A stretch of DNA of 64,000 nucleotides from Streptomyces sp. ITFR-16 (GTDB lineage: Bacteria; Actinomycetota; Actinomycetes; Streptomycetales; Streptomycetaceae): NCBI RefSeq assembly GCF_031844705.1, contig NZ_CP134609.1, forward strand, positions 7,130,001 through 7,194,000, written 5' to 3'. Below are positions 1-10,404 of the stretch, in pieces. Under the pieces are notes generated by a model. The model saw only the letters and a program-made list of their open reading frames with translations. It made no database searches and had not been told where the DNA came from. Position numbers and translations under genes: made by a program. Numbering within the stretch: position 1 is the first letter of the stretch; the number at the start of each line of letters is the position of its first letter.

Positions 1-54
1 CACCATCCCGCGCATGCCGCGCTGGCCGCCTACGACGCCCAACTGCCTTCCTAG
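1..54 (+). CDS. 3' end of an upstream gene (partial)
   Basis: Reading frame 1 is open from the left edge and stops at TAG 52-54, giving 17 residues ending AAYDAQLPS. Codon choice is G/C-rich at third positions, as in a Streptomyces gene, and the next gene starts about 50 bases later on the same strand. Too little is visible to name a family; the frame could be open by chance. Confidence 0.35.
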   Translation, partial: HHPAHAALAAYDAQLPS

Positions 55-104
55 ACTCGACCGTTCGGGCCCGTCCGCGCAGGCCGGGCGGCTACCTTGG
101 ACGG

Positions 105-644
105 GTGGATACCGCAGCTTCACCAGCAGGTCCGCCGAGCCCGGGAACGGAGGCCCGCCGACGGGCGCTCCACGCCGAGTTCCGGCGACTGGAGGAAAGC
201 GCCACCTACAGCGCCCAGACCCAGTTCGAACAGGCCAAGCGCTGGCGGGCCCTGCACTGGGCCCTCGGCATTCCTACGACCCTGCTGGCCGCCGTCGCCG
301 GGACCACGGCACTGGTGGAGTCCGCCGGCGGCACGGCCGCGGGCATCCTGGCCCTGCTCTCCGCAGGGCTCGGCGCGGTCCTCACCACGGTCAACGCGCC
401 CCAGCGGGCCGGACAGGCGGCCGCCTCCGCCAACGCCTACCTGGAGATCCAGACGGCCGCCCGGCAGCACCGGGAGATCGATCTGCCGGACTGGGCGCTT
501 CCCGAGGCGCTCGCGGCGCTGACCGCGCGCCGTGACGAGCAGAACGCCAAGGCGGAGGTGCCCGGCATGCGTGCCTACAGCCGGGCGAAGGCCAATGTGG
601 GCGTGGGGACGCAGACGTACGCCGTGGACGAGAACGCCGGCTGA
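105..644 (+). CDS. SLATT-domain two-TM membrane protein
   Basis: The protein has 179 residues. An N-terminal charged helix (about 20-45, RRRALHAEFRRLEESATYSA) is followed by two closely spaced hydrophobic segments (about 50-72 and 78-98) and a C-terminal helical tail with NAYLEIQTAARQ. This layout matches the SLATT family (SMODS and SLOG-associating 2TM effector domain), membrane proteins proposed as pore-forming effectors next to nucleotide sensors. No SLOG or CD-NTase partner gene is visible, so a defence role cannot be claimed. Start is GTG 105; an in-frame ATG is absent and the ribosome site is weak. It converges with the Fur-type regulator gene, with only 13 bases between stops. Confidence 0.7.
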   Translation: MDTAASPAGPPSPGTEARRRALHAEFRRLEESATYSAQTQFEQAKRWRALHWALGIPTTLLAAVAGTTALVESAGGTAAGILALLSAGLGAVLTTVNAPQRAGQAAASANAYLEIQTAARQHREIDLPDWALPEALAALTARRDEQNAKAEVPGMRAYSRAKANVGVGTQTYAVDENAG

Positions 645-657
645 CGGGACCCCGGCC

Positions 658-1074
658 TCAGCCGCCGCCGCACTCCGGGCACAGCCCCCGGTACGTGACC
701 TCGACCTCGGAGACCGTGAAGCCGAACCGCTCGGAGTCCGGCAGGCCGGCCAGGGGGTCGACGACGGGGTGGACGTCGCGGATCACGCCGCAGCCCGAGC
801 ACACCAGGTGCTGGTGGGGGTGGTGCGCGTTCGGGTCGTAGCGCTTGGCGCGGCCGTCCGTGGCGACCTCGATCACCTCGCCGAGCGCGACCAGCTCGCC
901 GAGGGTGTTGTACACCGTGGCGCGCGAGATCTCCGGCAGCCGGGCGGTCGCGTGCATCAGCACCTCGTCCGCCGTGAAGTGCACATGCTCACCGGCGAGC
1001 ACCTCGGCGACCACCCGGCGCTGTGCCGTCATGCGCCAGCCGCGCCCGCGAAGCCGTTGCAGCAGGTCACTCAT
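658..1074 (-). CDS. Fur-family (PerR/CatR-like) metal-dependent repressor
   Basis: The product is 138 residues from ATG 1074 (a GTG six bases further upstream gives 140). It has an N-terminal winged helix (LRGRGWRMTAQRRVVAEVL; recognition helix region SRATVYNTLGEL) and a C-terminal metal/dimer domain with HHPHQH, CSGC and a terminal CPEC. The two CxxC pairs form the structural zinc site of the family, and the His-rich stretch contributes to the regulatory site. It lies divergent from katG with a shared 366-base control region. This is the arrangement expected of a peroxide-responsive repressor of a catalase gene, comparable to CatR or FurA of Streptomyces. Whether it senses peroxide (PerR-like) or iron is inferred from context only. 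Confidence 0.85.
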   Translation of the reverse strand: MSDLLQRLRGRGWRMTAQRRVVAEVLAGEHVHFTADEVLMHATARLPEISRATVYNTLGELVALGEVIEVATDGRAKRYDPNAHHPHQHLVCSGCGVIRDVHPVVDPLAGLPDSERFGFTVSEVEVTYRGLCPECGGG

Positions 1075-1446
1075 GGCCACCAGCCTAACTGTGCGTTGTC
1101 GTCCGGCGAATGATGCGCCCGGGTGTGTGTGTCGTATTGACTTGGACTATGTCCATCGTAGGATCGGTTCCGGCCGACAGCCAAGGGCCAGGGCAACAGC
1201 AGGGAAGAGTGCGTGACTTCAGCAGGCGGTGCCGTCCCTCCGGTACCCGGTGTGCCGCTCGCACACGGCCGGACCGGCGAGCGGGCCGGTGCGGGCTGCC
1301 CCGGCGCCGTCCGCGTTCCGCCGTCCCTCGAGGCGGGTGGGAGATCTTCGCCCGGCGATCCGGCCCGCCCCGGTGCCCGCGCCCCCGGCCGCTCCACCAC
1401 CCGCATTTCCTGAGCACCGTGATCCGCCCCGTCCGGAAGGAATTCC
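1075..1446. other. Divergent control region between the Fur-type repressor and katG
   Basis: The 366-base spacer holds the katG promoter described separately and probably the repressor promoter. From the predicted katG start point there is a leader of roughly 270 bases. A short plus-strand frame (1213-1413, GTG start after GGGAAGAG, 66 codons) runs inside the leader. It is rich in Gly, Ala, Pro and Arg with no recognisable domain, and I do not call it a gene. The katG ribosome site GGAAGGAATTCC sits just before ATG 1447. Confidence 0.5.
1137..1164 (+). promoter_or_regulatory. katG promoter with an operator-like palindrome in the spacer
   Basis: A -35 element TTGACT (1137-1142) and a -10 element TAGGAT (1159-1164) are 16 bases apart. 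The spacer contains the inverted repeat TGGAC-TAT-GTCCA (1143-1155). A dyad placed between -35 and -10 is a natural site for a repressor; the divergent Fur-family protein is the obvious candidate. The match to known CatR/FurA boxes was not tested. Confidence 0.6.
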
Positions 1447-3675
<2,229 letters not shown>

Positions 3676-3682
3676 GCATGAC

Positions 3683-3714
3683 GTACGGGCCGGCCCACTT
3701 GGGCCGGCCCGTAC
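3683..3714. terminator. Hairpin terminator between katG and the mannosidase gene
   Basis: A perfect inverted repeat with 14-bp arms (GTACGGGCCGGCCC / GGGCCGGCCCGTAC) and a 4-base loop lies 8 bases after the katG stop and 16 bases before the end of the convergent GH92 gene. There is no T tract, which is common for Streptomyces. It can serve both genes. Confidence 0.8.
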
Positions 3715-3730
3715 TGTCCGGGGCGGAGCG

Positions 3731-6700
3731 TCAGGCGGTGGCCACCGCGAAGACGTGGATGATCCCGCCCTCGGTGGTGGACGGCAGCGTCACGCTCGCC
3801 AGCCGCTTGCCGGCCCGGAGCGCGATCGGCGCCGTGGCGAAGACCTCGGTGCCCACCGGATCCGTACCGCCGCCCTGGACGTCGCGGTACGCGGTGTGGA
3901 CCGCGACCGTGTTGCCGAACGACGGCTGCTCCGTGCCGCCGCCCAGCGTCCAGTCGCTGAAGCCGACCTCGGCCTCCTGCGTCGTGCCGTCGGTGTACGT
4001 CAGCGTCACCTTGCCGCTCGCCGAGCCCTCGGCGGCGCTGCCCAGCAGGCCGAGCTTCGTGTCACCCTGCTCCGACGGGACGTTCAGCACCTGCGCGGTG
4101 CCGCCCGCCACCTCAATGTTGTCGGGGTCGCCCGGCGCCGCCTCGGGCCAGCCGAAGTCGAATCCGCCGGACGAGACCGTGCCGCCCGGCTTCGCGCCCG
4201 CCGCGGCCAGCGCCTTGGCCGAGTAGCTCCAGCCCTCGCCGTCGAAGTTGGCCTGCGGATTGTCGTCGTCGGCCGAGATGCCGGTGCTGTTGCGGTTCCA
4301 CAGCAGGCTGTTCCTCTCGGCGACCGTCACCGCCGCCGAGGTCTTCGGCAGCTCGGCGCCCGTCGACGACGTGAGCGTCACCGGGACCGTGTAGTGCCCC
4401 TCGGCGGTGTCCTCGGCGGCCGACACGGTGAGCTTCGCGCTCGCCGCACCGCGCGCCGGGACCGTGAAGTCGCCCTCCGACGGAGTGACGGTGACCCCGG
4501 CCGGCGGCTTCGCCGTCCAGTGCACGGTGGTGGCCTTCGTCTCCAGGCTCTGCACCTTGACGACCGTCTCCGTGCCGCCGGTGCCCGGCTCGACCTTCAG
4601 CTGGTCCGGCGAGGCGCCCGTGAAGTACTTCAGCCCGCCGCCGGGGAAGGACGGCGGGGCGTCGGCCGGTGCGCTGCCCCAGGAGGTGTCGGCCTGCGTG
4701 CCGAGGGTGAAGTCCAGCGTGCCGCCCCGGGCGACCAGCGAGGCGGGGACCCACGGCTTTGTGGACGTACGGCCGTTGACCTTCAGACCGTGGATGTACG
4801 TGTGGTCCGCCGAGGCGGCCGGTGCGTCGACCGTGATCGTCCTGCCGTGCCCGGTGTGCACCACCGTGTGCGGGAACAGCGGTGCGGTGAGCGTCAGATC
4901 GGCGCGGCTCGGGTTCTGCGGGTACATGCCCAGCGCCGAGAAGACGTACCAGGACGACATCGTGCCCGCGTCGTCGTTGCCCGGAATACCGCCCGGGGTG
5001 TCCGTCCACAGCTGGTCCAGCTCCGCGCGGACCGTCTCCTGCGTCTTGTACGGAGCCCCCAGGTAGTCGTACAGATAAGGGGCGTTGATGTCCGGCTCAT
5101 TGGTCGGGTCGTAGCGCGTGTCGTCCTTCGCCGAGAAGTCGAACGCCCCGTCCGGAGTACGGAAGAACGCGTCGAGCCGCTCCATGGCGCGGTCGTTGCC
5201 GCCCATCGCGCCCGCCAGGCCCGCCACGTCCGAGTACACCATCCACGTGTACCGGGCGCTGGAACCCTCGACGAACCCGCTGCCGGTGCCCGGCGTGAAG
5301 GTGCCTGCCCAGCTGCCGTCGGCCTTCCGGTCGCGTATGTACCCGCCCTCGGCGGTGGCGTTGGCGTCGAACACATGCGTCCAGTTGCCCGAGCGGTCCA
5401 GGAACTTCTTCGCGTCGGCGGTCCTGCCCAGCTGCCGCGAGAGCTCCGACAGGCCGTAGTCGGCCACCGCGTCCTCCAGCGTCTCGGCGGCGCCGCCCCA
5501 GCAGTGGCAGTTGTCCGCCGGTACGTAGCCGAGCTCCAGGTACTTGTCGAGCGCGGGCCGCTGGCCCACGCACTCGACGTTGCAGCCCGCGCTGTCGGAG
5601 TCGTTCGCCGTCGGTACGGTCGCCGCCGTGACCAGCGACTTCAGCGCGCCCCTGACATCGAAGTCATGGCCGCCGAAGGCGTAGATCCCGGCGAGCGCCG
5701 CGTCCGACGGGTCGCCCGACATCACGCTCGTCTTGCCGTTCTCCAGCAGCCACCGGTCCCACTCGCCGCCACGCTGGCCGGCGTAGTTGAAGAGGGACTG
5801 CGCGTAGTCGCTGCCCGCCCGGGGGTTGAGCAGCGTCATCAGCTGCACCTGGGCGCGGTACTGGTCCCACCCGGAGAAGGTGCCGTACTGCGCCTTCTGG
5901 CCGTGGGCGAGCCGGTGCGGCTTGCGGTCACCGCCGAGGTAGCGGCCGTCCACGTCGCTGGTCAGGGTGGGTTCCAGCATCGAGTGGTAGAGCGCGGTGT
6001 AGAAGGTGGTGCGCTGTGCGTCGGTGCCGCCGCCGATCTCGACCGACTTCAGCGCCTTGTTCCAGTTCGCGGCGGCCTGCCGCCTGACGGAGTCGAAGCT
6101 CGTGCCGGGCCCGTTCTCCGCACGGAGGTTGGCCTCGGCGTTCTGCGGGCTGACATACGAGACGGCGACCCGGGCGCGGGCCTCGGTGGTGCCGTCGGCG
6201 AAGGTGACGTACCCGCCGGAGCCCTTGCCCTCCACGGCGTTGCCGGACGAGCTGTACCCCGTACCGCCGGAGGCCGAGGTGGACCCGGGGGTGACCGCGT
6301 CGTCCTTCCAGGTGCCGACCTTCGCGAATGCCTTGTCGAAGTGGGCGGTGAAGTACAGCGTGTAGAGGTCCTTGCGGTTGTTCGCGCTCTGCGGGCCGCA
6401 GAAGTTGCCCGCGGTCACCGAACCGGTCACGGTCCGGGCCGCCTTGTCGATCCGCACCGTCGCGCCGGTGCTGCCGGTCTCCGAGTTCGAGGTGCGGAAG
6501 AGCAGGCTGGCCGGCTTGTCCGCCGGGAAGCCGAACCGCCCGGACCCGGTCCGGGCGGTGGTGGTGAGCGCCGCCGACGCGCCACTGGCCAGACCGACCT
6601 GGTAGTAGCCGGGCGAGGCGGTCTCGTCGTCGTGCGAGAAATCGCTCGCGTACTTCGCGTCGGCGGTGTCCGTGCTGGGGGAGGAGTCGACGTCTCCCAC

Positions 6701-7081
6701 GTACGGCATGATCGGGATGTCGCCGTTCGCACCGGAGCATCCGACGCCGTTGAGGTGCGTGAGACTGAAGCCGCGGATCTTCTTCGCGTCGTACTGGTAA
6801 CCGCCCGGGGCGGGCGTCGAGACCTGTCTGCCCTTCGAGTTCTGCGGACTCCAGGCCAGCATCCCGAACGGCTGCACGGCGCCGGGGTAGGTGTTCCCGG
6901 CATTCGACGTGCCGATGAGCGGATCGACGTACGACACCGGGTTCCTGACGGTGTCGGGGCGGCCGGCCGCGGATGCGGGGGCGGTCGCGGCCGCCAGGCC
7001 CAGCACGGCCAGGGCGGCGGCCGTGACGGAGCTGACGGCCCGGATCCCGGTGTGCGTGCGACGGTTGTGCGTCTGTGGCAC
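3731..7081 (-). CDS. Secreted GH92 alpha-mannosidase with NEW3 and carbohydrate-binding tail
   Basis: The protein has 1116 residues from GTG 7081, chosen because AAGGAAGG lies just upstream and the product then begins with a signal peptide (charged THNRRTH, hydrophobic core, cut near APASAAG). Family GH92 enzymes are exo-acting calcium-dependent alpha-mannosidases. Signature stretches are YVDPLIGTSNAGNTYPGA, TLEDAVADY (the Glu of the TLE motif is the expected acid), NEPDINAPYLYDY and GNDDAGTMSSWYVFSALGMYPQNP (calcium and base region). After the catalytic part (about residues 50-770) come a NEW3-type beta domain (about 815-930) and a C-terminal NPCBM-like domain ending IIHVFAVATA. It probably trims mannans or glycans outside the cell. 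A LacI-type operator upstream suggests induction by a sugar. Confidence 0.9.
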   Translation of the reverse strand: MPQTHNRRTHTGIRAVSSVTAAALAVLGLAAATAPASAAGRPDTVRNPVSYVDPLIGTSNAGNTYPGAVQPFGMLAWSPQNSKGRQVSTPAPGGYQYDAKKIRGFSLTHLNGVGCSGANGDIPIMPYVGDVDSSPSTDTADAKYASDFSHDDETASPGYYQVGLASGASAALTTTARTGSGRFGFPADKPASLLFRTSNSETGSTGATVRIDKAARTVTGSVTAGNFCGPQSANNRKDLYTLYFTAHFDKAFAKVGTWKDDAVTPGSTSASGGTGYSSSGNAVEGKGSGGYVTFADGTTEARARVAVSYVSPQNAEANLRAENGPGTSFDSVRRQAAANWNKALKSVEIGGGTDAQRTTFYTALYHSMLEPTLTSDVDGRYLGGDRKPHRLAHGQKAQYGTFSGWDQYRAQVQLMTLLNPRAGSDYAQSLFNYAGQRGGEWDRWLLENGKTSVMSGDPSDAALAGIYAFGGHDFDVRGALKSLVTAATVPTANDSDSAGCNVECVGQRPALDKYLELGYVPADNCHCWGGAAETLEDAVADYGLSELSRQLGRTADAKKFLDRSGNWTHVFDANATAEGGYIRDRKADGSWAGTFTPGTGSGFVEGSSARYTWMVYSDVAGLAGAMGGNDRAMERLDAFFRTPDGAFDFSAKDDTRYDPTNEPDINAPYLYDYLGAPYKTQETVRAELDQLWTDTPGGIPGNDDAGTMSSWYVFSALGMYPQNPSRADLTLTAPLFPHTVVHTGHGRTITVDAPAASADHTYIHGLKVNGRTSTKPWVPASLVARGGTLDFTLGTQADTSWGSAPADAPPSFPGGGLKYFTGASPDQLKVEPGTGGTETVVKVQSLETKATTVHWTAKPPAGVTVTPSEGDFTVPARGAASAKLTVSAAEDTAEGHYTVPVTLTSSTGAELPKTSAAVTVAERNSLLWNRNSTGISADDDNPQANFDGEGWSYSAKALAAAGAKPGGTVSSGGFDFGWPEAAPGDPDNIEVAGGTAQVLNVPSEQGDTKLGLLGSAAEGSASGKVTLTYTDGTTQEAEVGFSDWTLGGGTEQPSFGNTVAVHTAYRDVQGGGTDPVGTEVFATAPIALRAGKRLASVTLPSTTEGGIIHVFAVATA

Positions 7082-7159
7082 CGTTCCTGCCCTTCCTTGG
7101 TGACGGACGGTCAACGCGGCGGAGCCGACGCCGTGACCGCTGCGGAACGGCGTCGATCC

Positions 7160-7171
7160 GACAACGTTGTC
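7160..7171. promoter_or_regulatory. LacI-type palindromic operator upstream of the GH92 gene
   Basis: GACAACGTTGTC is a perfect 12-bp palindrome centred on CG, the form usually bound by LacI-family sugar repressors in actinobacteria. It lies 79 bases upstream of the GH92 start, in the 215-base gap after the helicase gene. No LacI gene is in the window. Confidence 0.6.
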
Positions 7172-7269
7172 AACGACGTGAGGATGCTCCTCCTGCCGAT
7201 CCGGGGTGTCAAGGATTCCCGGAATCCATCCGTCCGGCCGGGCTGTCCGCACACAACAGCCCGGCGCGT

Positions 7270-7288
7270 GGCCCCCGTTGCGGGGGCC
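7270..7288 (-). terminator. Hairpin after the HelD-like gene
   Basis: GGCCCCCG / CGGGGGCC arms with a 3-base loop lie 9 bases beyond the end of the helicase reading frame, on its downstream side. Confidence 0.6.
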
Positions 7289-7296
7289 GCCTTCCG

Positions 7297-9534
7297 TCAG
7301 CGCAGCGAGGCGGGAAGCGCCTCCCGGTGGATGATCCCCAGCCGCTGCGTGGCACGGGTCAGCGCCACGTACAGATCGCTGGTCCCGAACCCGGCCGGCT
7401 CCACCACCAGCACATGGTCGAACTCCAGGCCCTTGGCCTGCCGGGGGTCGAGCAGGACCACCGTGCGGGTCAGATCGGGCTCGTCACCGGCGCTGACCCC
7501 GGCGAGCGGAGCGGCGATCTCCTCGTGGAGCGTCCGCGGCGCGATCACCGCGAGGCGTCCCTCCTCGGGCGTCAGCTCCGCGACCGCCCGGGCCACCGCA
7601 CCGGCCAGATCCTCCCCGGCGTCCCGGATCCACGGCGTCTCGCCGGTGGAGCGCACCGAACCGGGCGGCTCGAACGACGGGTCGTCCGCGCGCAGCACCC
7701 GGGCCGCCAGCTCCATGACCTCGGCGGGCGTACGGTAGTTGACGTCCAGCCGGACATGCTCGAAGCGGTCGCCCACGTACGGCTCCAGGATCTCCTTCCA
7801 CGAGCCGACACCGGCCTCCTCGGAGGTCTGCGCGGGGTCCCCGACCAGCGTCAGCGAACGGGTCGGCGAGCGGCGCATCAGCAGCCGCCACGCCATCGGC
7901 GACAGCTCCTGCGCCTCGTCCACGACGATGTGCCCGAACGCCCAGGTCCGGTCGGCGGCGGCGCGCTCGGCCGCGCTGCGGTGATCGGCCTCCTCCTGCC
8001 GCTCCGCCATCCGCTCGGCGTCGATGATGTCGTGGGCGGCCAGGACCTCGGACTCCTCGTCCTCGAACTCGTACGACTCGGAGCCCCGCGAGAGTTCGAG
8101 GACGCCCTGCGCGTACGCGATCCGCTCCTGGCGCTCGGCCTCTGCGGCCGCCCGCGCGGCGCTGTCGTCGTCGCCCAGCAGCTCCGCCGCCTCGTCGAGC
8201 AGCGGTACGTCGGCCGGGGTCCATGTCCCCTCGCCGGGCGCGCGCCGGATGGCCTCGGCGTCCGCGTCGGGTACGTAGACGGGCTCGGCCAGGTAGTCGG
8301 CGAGGAAGCCCTCCGGGGTGAGCGGCGGCCACAGCTCGTCGATGGCGGCGTGCACCTCCTTGCTGAGGGCGACGGCCTTGCCGAGCTGGGCGATGTCGTC
8401 GGGGCCGAGGAAGTTGGGGCCGCCGTACGGGTCGGCGCCGATGCGCTCGGTGAGCTGCTCGGTGAGCGCGTCGATGACACGGAAGGCGAAGTGCGGCCGG
8501 GCGAGGTTGTGGGGGAGCCGGGTGTCGCGGGCGGCCTGCCGGGCCTCGTAGGCGATCTCCCAGTCCAGGACGAGGTCGCCGTCGTCGTGCCGCAGGACCA
8601 TGGGCGCCCCGGGCTCGGGCAGCTGCTGCCGGTCGCGCACGGCGAGGGCCAGCGCCTCGGCCATCGGCTCCGCGCCCTTCACCGCCGCCGCGCGGGGGGT
8701 GTCGGTGCCCCGGGCGTGGACCCCGGGGAAGAGCTCGGCCTGGGTGGCGAGCAGGACCCCGGTCTCCCCGAGCGCGGGCAGCACCTCGCCGATGTAGCTG
8801 AGGAAGGCGGGGTTGGGACCCACGATCAGGACGGCGCGCTTGGCCAGCAGCTCGCGGTGCTCGTACAGCAGGAAGGCCGCACGGTGCAGGGCCACCGCCG
8901 TCTTTCCGGTGCCGGGGCCGCCCTCGACGACGAGGACGCCGCGGTGCGGGGCGCGGATGATGCGGTCCTGCTCCGCCTGGATGGTCCGCACGATGTCGCC
9001 CATGCGTCCGGTACGGGCGGAGTTCACGGCGGCCAGGAGCACGGTGTCGCCGCTCGGGTCCTCGAAGCCGGTGCGCTCCCGGTCGCCGACGTCGAGGATC
9101 TCGTCGTGGAGCTCGGTGACGGTGCGCCCCTCGGTGGTGATGTGGCGGCGTCGGCGCAGGCCCATGGGGGTGTGGCCGGTGGCGAGGTAGAAGGGGCGGG
9201 CGACCGGGGCGCGCCAGTCGATCAGCAGAGGTGTGCGGGCGGTGTCGTCCGCACGGATTCCGATCCGGCCGATGTGGTGCGCGGCGCCGTCGGAGAGATC
9301 GATGCGCCCGAAACACAGCGATCCGTCGACCGCGTTCAGGGCGGCCAGCAGACCCGAGCGCTCGGACACCAGCACATCGCGCTCCAGGCGCGCCTGCAGC
9401 CCGGTCCCGACCGGCGTCAGGGCGTCCTCGACCCGCTGGGCGGCCACTCCGCGCAGCACGTCGACCCGGTCGTAGAGCCGGTCGATGAATTCCTGCTCCT
9501 TCTGCAATTCGGCGCTTTCCCGAGTTGACAACAT
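7297..9534 (-). CDS. helD: HelD/HelR-type UvrD-like helicase that acts on RNA polymerase
   Basis: The 745-residue protein is a superfamily 1 ATPase without a PcrA-type accessory layout. The N-terminus is a coiled coil (MLSTRESAELQKEQEFIDRLYDRVDVLRG), as in HelD proteins that insert into the RNA polymerase secondary channel. Walker A is GGPGTGKTAVALHRAAFLLY (about 215-235), and the DEAQ Walker B is VDEAQELSPMAWRLL. Later motifs are LVGDPAQT, VNYRTPAEVMELA and QAKGLEFDHVLVVEP. HelD recycles stalled polymerase, and some Streptomyces members (HelR) give tolerance to rifamycins. ATG 9534 was chosen over an in-frame upstream extension because AGGGAG lies close to it and the coiled coil starts there. 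Its promoter region is unusually structured (see the palindrome entries). Confidence 0.85.
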   Translation of the reverse strand: MLSTRESAELQKEQEFIDRLYDRVDVLRGVAAQRVEDALTPVGTGLQARLERDVLVSERSGLLAALNAVDGSLCFGRIDLSDGAAHHIGRIGIRADDTARTPLLIDWRAPVARPFYLATGHTPMGLRRRRHITTEGRTVTELHDEILDVGDRERTGFEDPSGDTVLLAAVNSARTGRMGDIVRTIQAEQDRIIRAPHRGVLVVEGGPGTGKTAVALHRAAFLLYEHRELLAKRAVLIVGPNPAFLSYIGEVLPALGETGVLLATQAELFPGVHARGTDTPRAAAVKGAEPMAEALALAVRDRQQLPEPGAPMVLRHDDGDLVLDWEIAYEARQAARDTRLPHNLARPHFAFRVIDALTEQLTERIGADPYGGPNFLGPDDIAQLGKAVALSKEVHAAIDELWPPLTPEGFLADYLAEPVYVPDADAEAIRRAPGEGTWTPADVPLLDEAAELLGDDDSAARAAAEAERQERIAYAQGVLELSRGSESYEFEDEESEVLAAHDIIDAERMAERQEEADHRSAAERAAADRTWAFGHIVVDEAQELSPMAWRLLMRRSPTRSLTLVGDPAQTSEEAGVGSWKEILEPYVGDRFEHVRLDVNYRTPAEVMELAARVLRADDPSFEPPGSVRSTGETPWIRDAGEDLAGAVARAVAELTPEEGRLAVIAPRTLHEEIAAPLAGVSAGDEPDLTRTVVLLDPRQAKGLEFDHVLVVEPAGFGTSDLYVALTRATQRLGIIHREALPASLR

Positions 9535-9552
9535 TGCTCCCTGACGGATAAG

Positions 9553-9606
9553 GTGTTTCTTAGTGGCCCCCATTGAGGGGCCTTTTCTGTGGGCACACAG
9601 AAACAC
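9553..9606 (-). promoter_or_regulatory. Nested inverted repeats in the helD leader
   Basis: GTGTTTCT (9553-9560) pairs with AGAAACAC (9599-9606) and encloses a GGCCCC-CATTGA-GGGGCC hairpin (9565-9582) and a CTGTG-GGCA-CACAG dyad (9587-9600). All lie in the predicted untranslated leader of helD. A regulatory role (attenuation or protein binding) is inference. On the plus strand the GGCCCC hairpin is followed by TTTT and would also resemble a terminator. Confidence 0.4.
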
Positions 9607-9608
9607 TC

Positions 9609-9638
9609 AATATACCTGCGAAAATCCCCGGTCCGCAA
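9609..9638 (-). promoter_or_regulatory. Predicted helD promoter
   Basis: Read on the minus strand, a -35 TTGCGG (9638-9633) and a -10 TATATT (9614-9609) are separated by 18 bases, placing the start point near 9602. The -35 lies in one arm of the perfect palindrome at 9621-9656, so anything bound there, or a cruciform or hairpin there, would affect initiation. Confidence 0.5.
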
Positions 9639-9656
9639 TTGCGGACCGGGGATTTT
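9621..9656. repeat. Perfect 36-bp palindrome in the helD / nitrobindin divergent region
   Basis: Positions 9621-9638 and 9639-9656 are exact reverse complements (18-bp arms, no loop, core GCAATTGC, A4 at one end and T4 at the other). It sits between two divergent genes, where a terminator is not needed, and overlaps the predicted helD -35. It could be an operator, or a hairpin ending transcription that enters from either side. Confidence 0.75.
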
Positions 9657-9756
9657 CCGTGTCCGGCGGGAAGCCGTGACCGGCCTGCCGCCGATGCGGC
9701 GGGACAGGCCCTAGGGTGCGAGGTGGCACCGCCCTCGACCCAGGAGCACCCCCACC

Positions 9757-10305
9757 ATGCCCGAGTCCGTCCGGAAGCACCCGTACCCCGACGCCCTGCG
9801 CGCGGACGAGGCACCGGCGCCGCACGCGCTGCTCGCCCCGCTGACCGGCCTCCTCGGCACCTGGACCGGCCGGGGGAGCGGCGGATACCCGACGCTCGCC
9901 GAGGATTTCGCCTATGCGCAGGAGGTCACCTTCAGCCACGACGGACGCCCCTTCCTGCACTACGAGGCGCGTGCCTGGCTGCTCGACGCGGACGGCGCCC
10001 CGCTGAGGCCGGCGGCGCGGGAGAGCGGCTGGTGGCGGATGCAGCCGGAGGGGCGGGTGGAGGCGCTGATCACCCAGCCGACCGGCATCGCCGAGATCCT
10101 GGTCGGCGAGGCGGGCGAGAACGCGGTCGATCTAACCACCCATCAGATCGCCCTCACCCCCACCGCCAAGAAGGTCGAGGCCAGCCGGCGCCGCTACACG
10201 GTGACGGACGACGGCACGCTCGACTTCGTCCACGACCTCGCGGCGGTCGGTGAGCGGCTGCAGCACCATCTCTCGGCGCGGCTCAGGCGCGAGGGCGGGG
10301 ACTGA
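9757..10305 (+). CDS. Nitrobindin-like heme-binding beta-barrel protein (FABP/THAP4 family)
   Basis: The 182-residue protein carries the family motif LLGTWTGRGSGGYPT (GxWxGxG) at about residues 33-47, which starts a ten-stranded lipocalin-like barrel. A C-terminal LQHHLSARL supplies the His that ligates heme in nitrobindins. Bacterial and plant relatives bind ferric heme and turn peroxynitrite into nitrate. It starts at ATG 9757 after CCAGGAGCACCC. It is divergent from helD and forms its own unit; the next gene follows after about 100 bases on the same strand. The enzymatic role is by family and was not shown here. Confidence 0.85.
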   Translation: MPESVRKHPYPDALRADEAPAPHALLAPLTGLLGTWTGRGSGGYPTLAEDFAYAQEVTFSHDGRPFLHYEARAWLLDADGAPLRPAARESGWWRMQPEGRVEALITQPTGIAEILVGEAGENAVDLTTHQIALTPTAKKVEASRRRYTVTDDGTLDFVHDLAAVGERLQHHLSARLRREGGD

Positions 10306-10404
10306 CACACGCGCGGCAGGTCTGGCGGCCTCCCACGAAAAGCAGTTGGCCCGCCGGGAGCCGGACCGGAACAATCCGTGTGTCCGGACGGTGGGGGAGG
10401 CCGC

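Noticed and set aside
1213..1413. 66-codon frame in the katG leader with a GGGAAGAG-like site
   Set aside because: Low-complexity Gly/Ala/Pro/Arg composition typical of random GC-rich frames; no conserved motif visible. A leader peptide cannot be fully excluded.
9565..9586. GGCCCC hairpin followed by TTTT as a plus-strand terminator
   Set aside because: No plus-strand gene ends nearby; it lies in the divergent helD leader, so it is listed as a leader structure instead.
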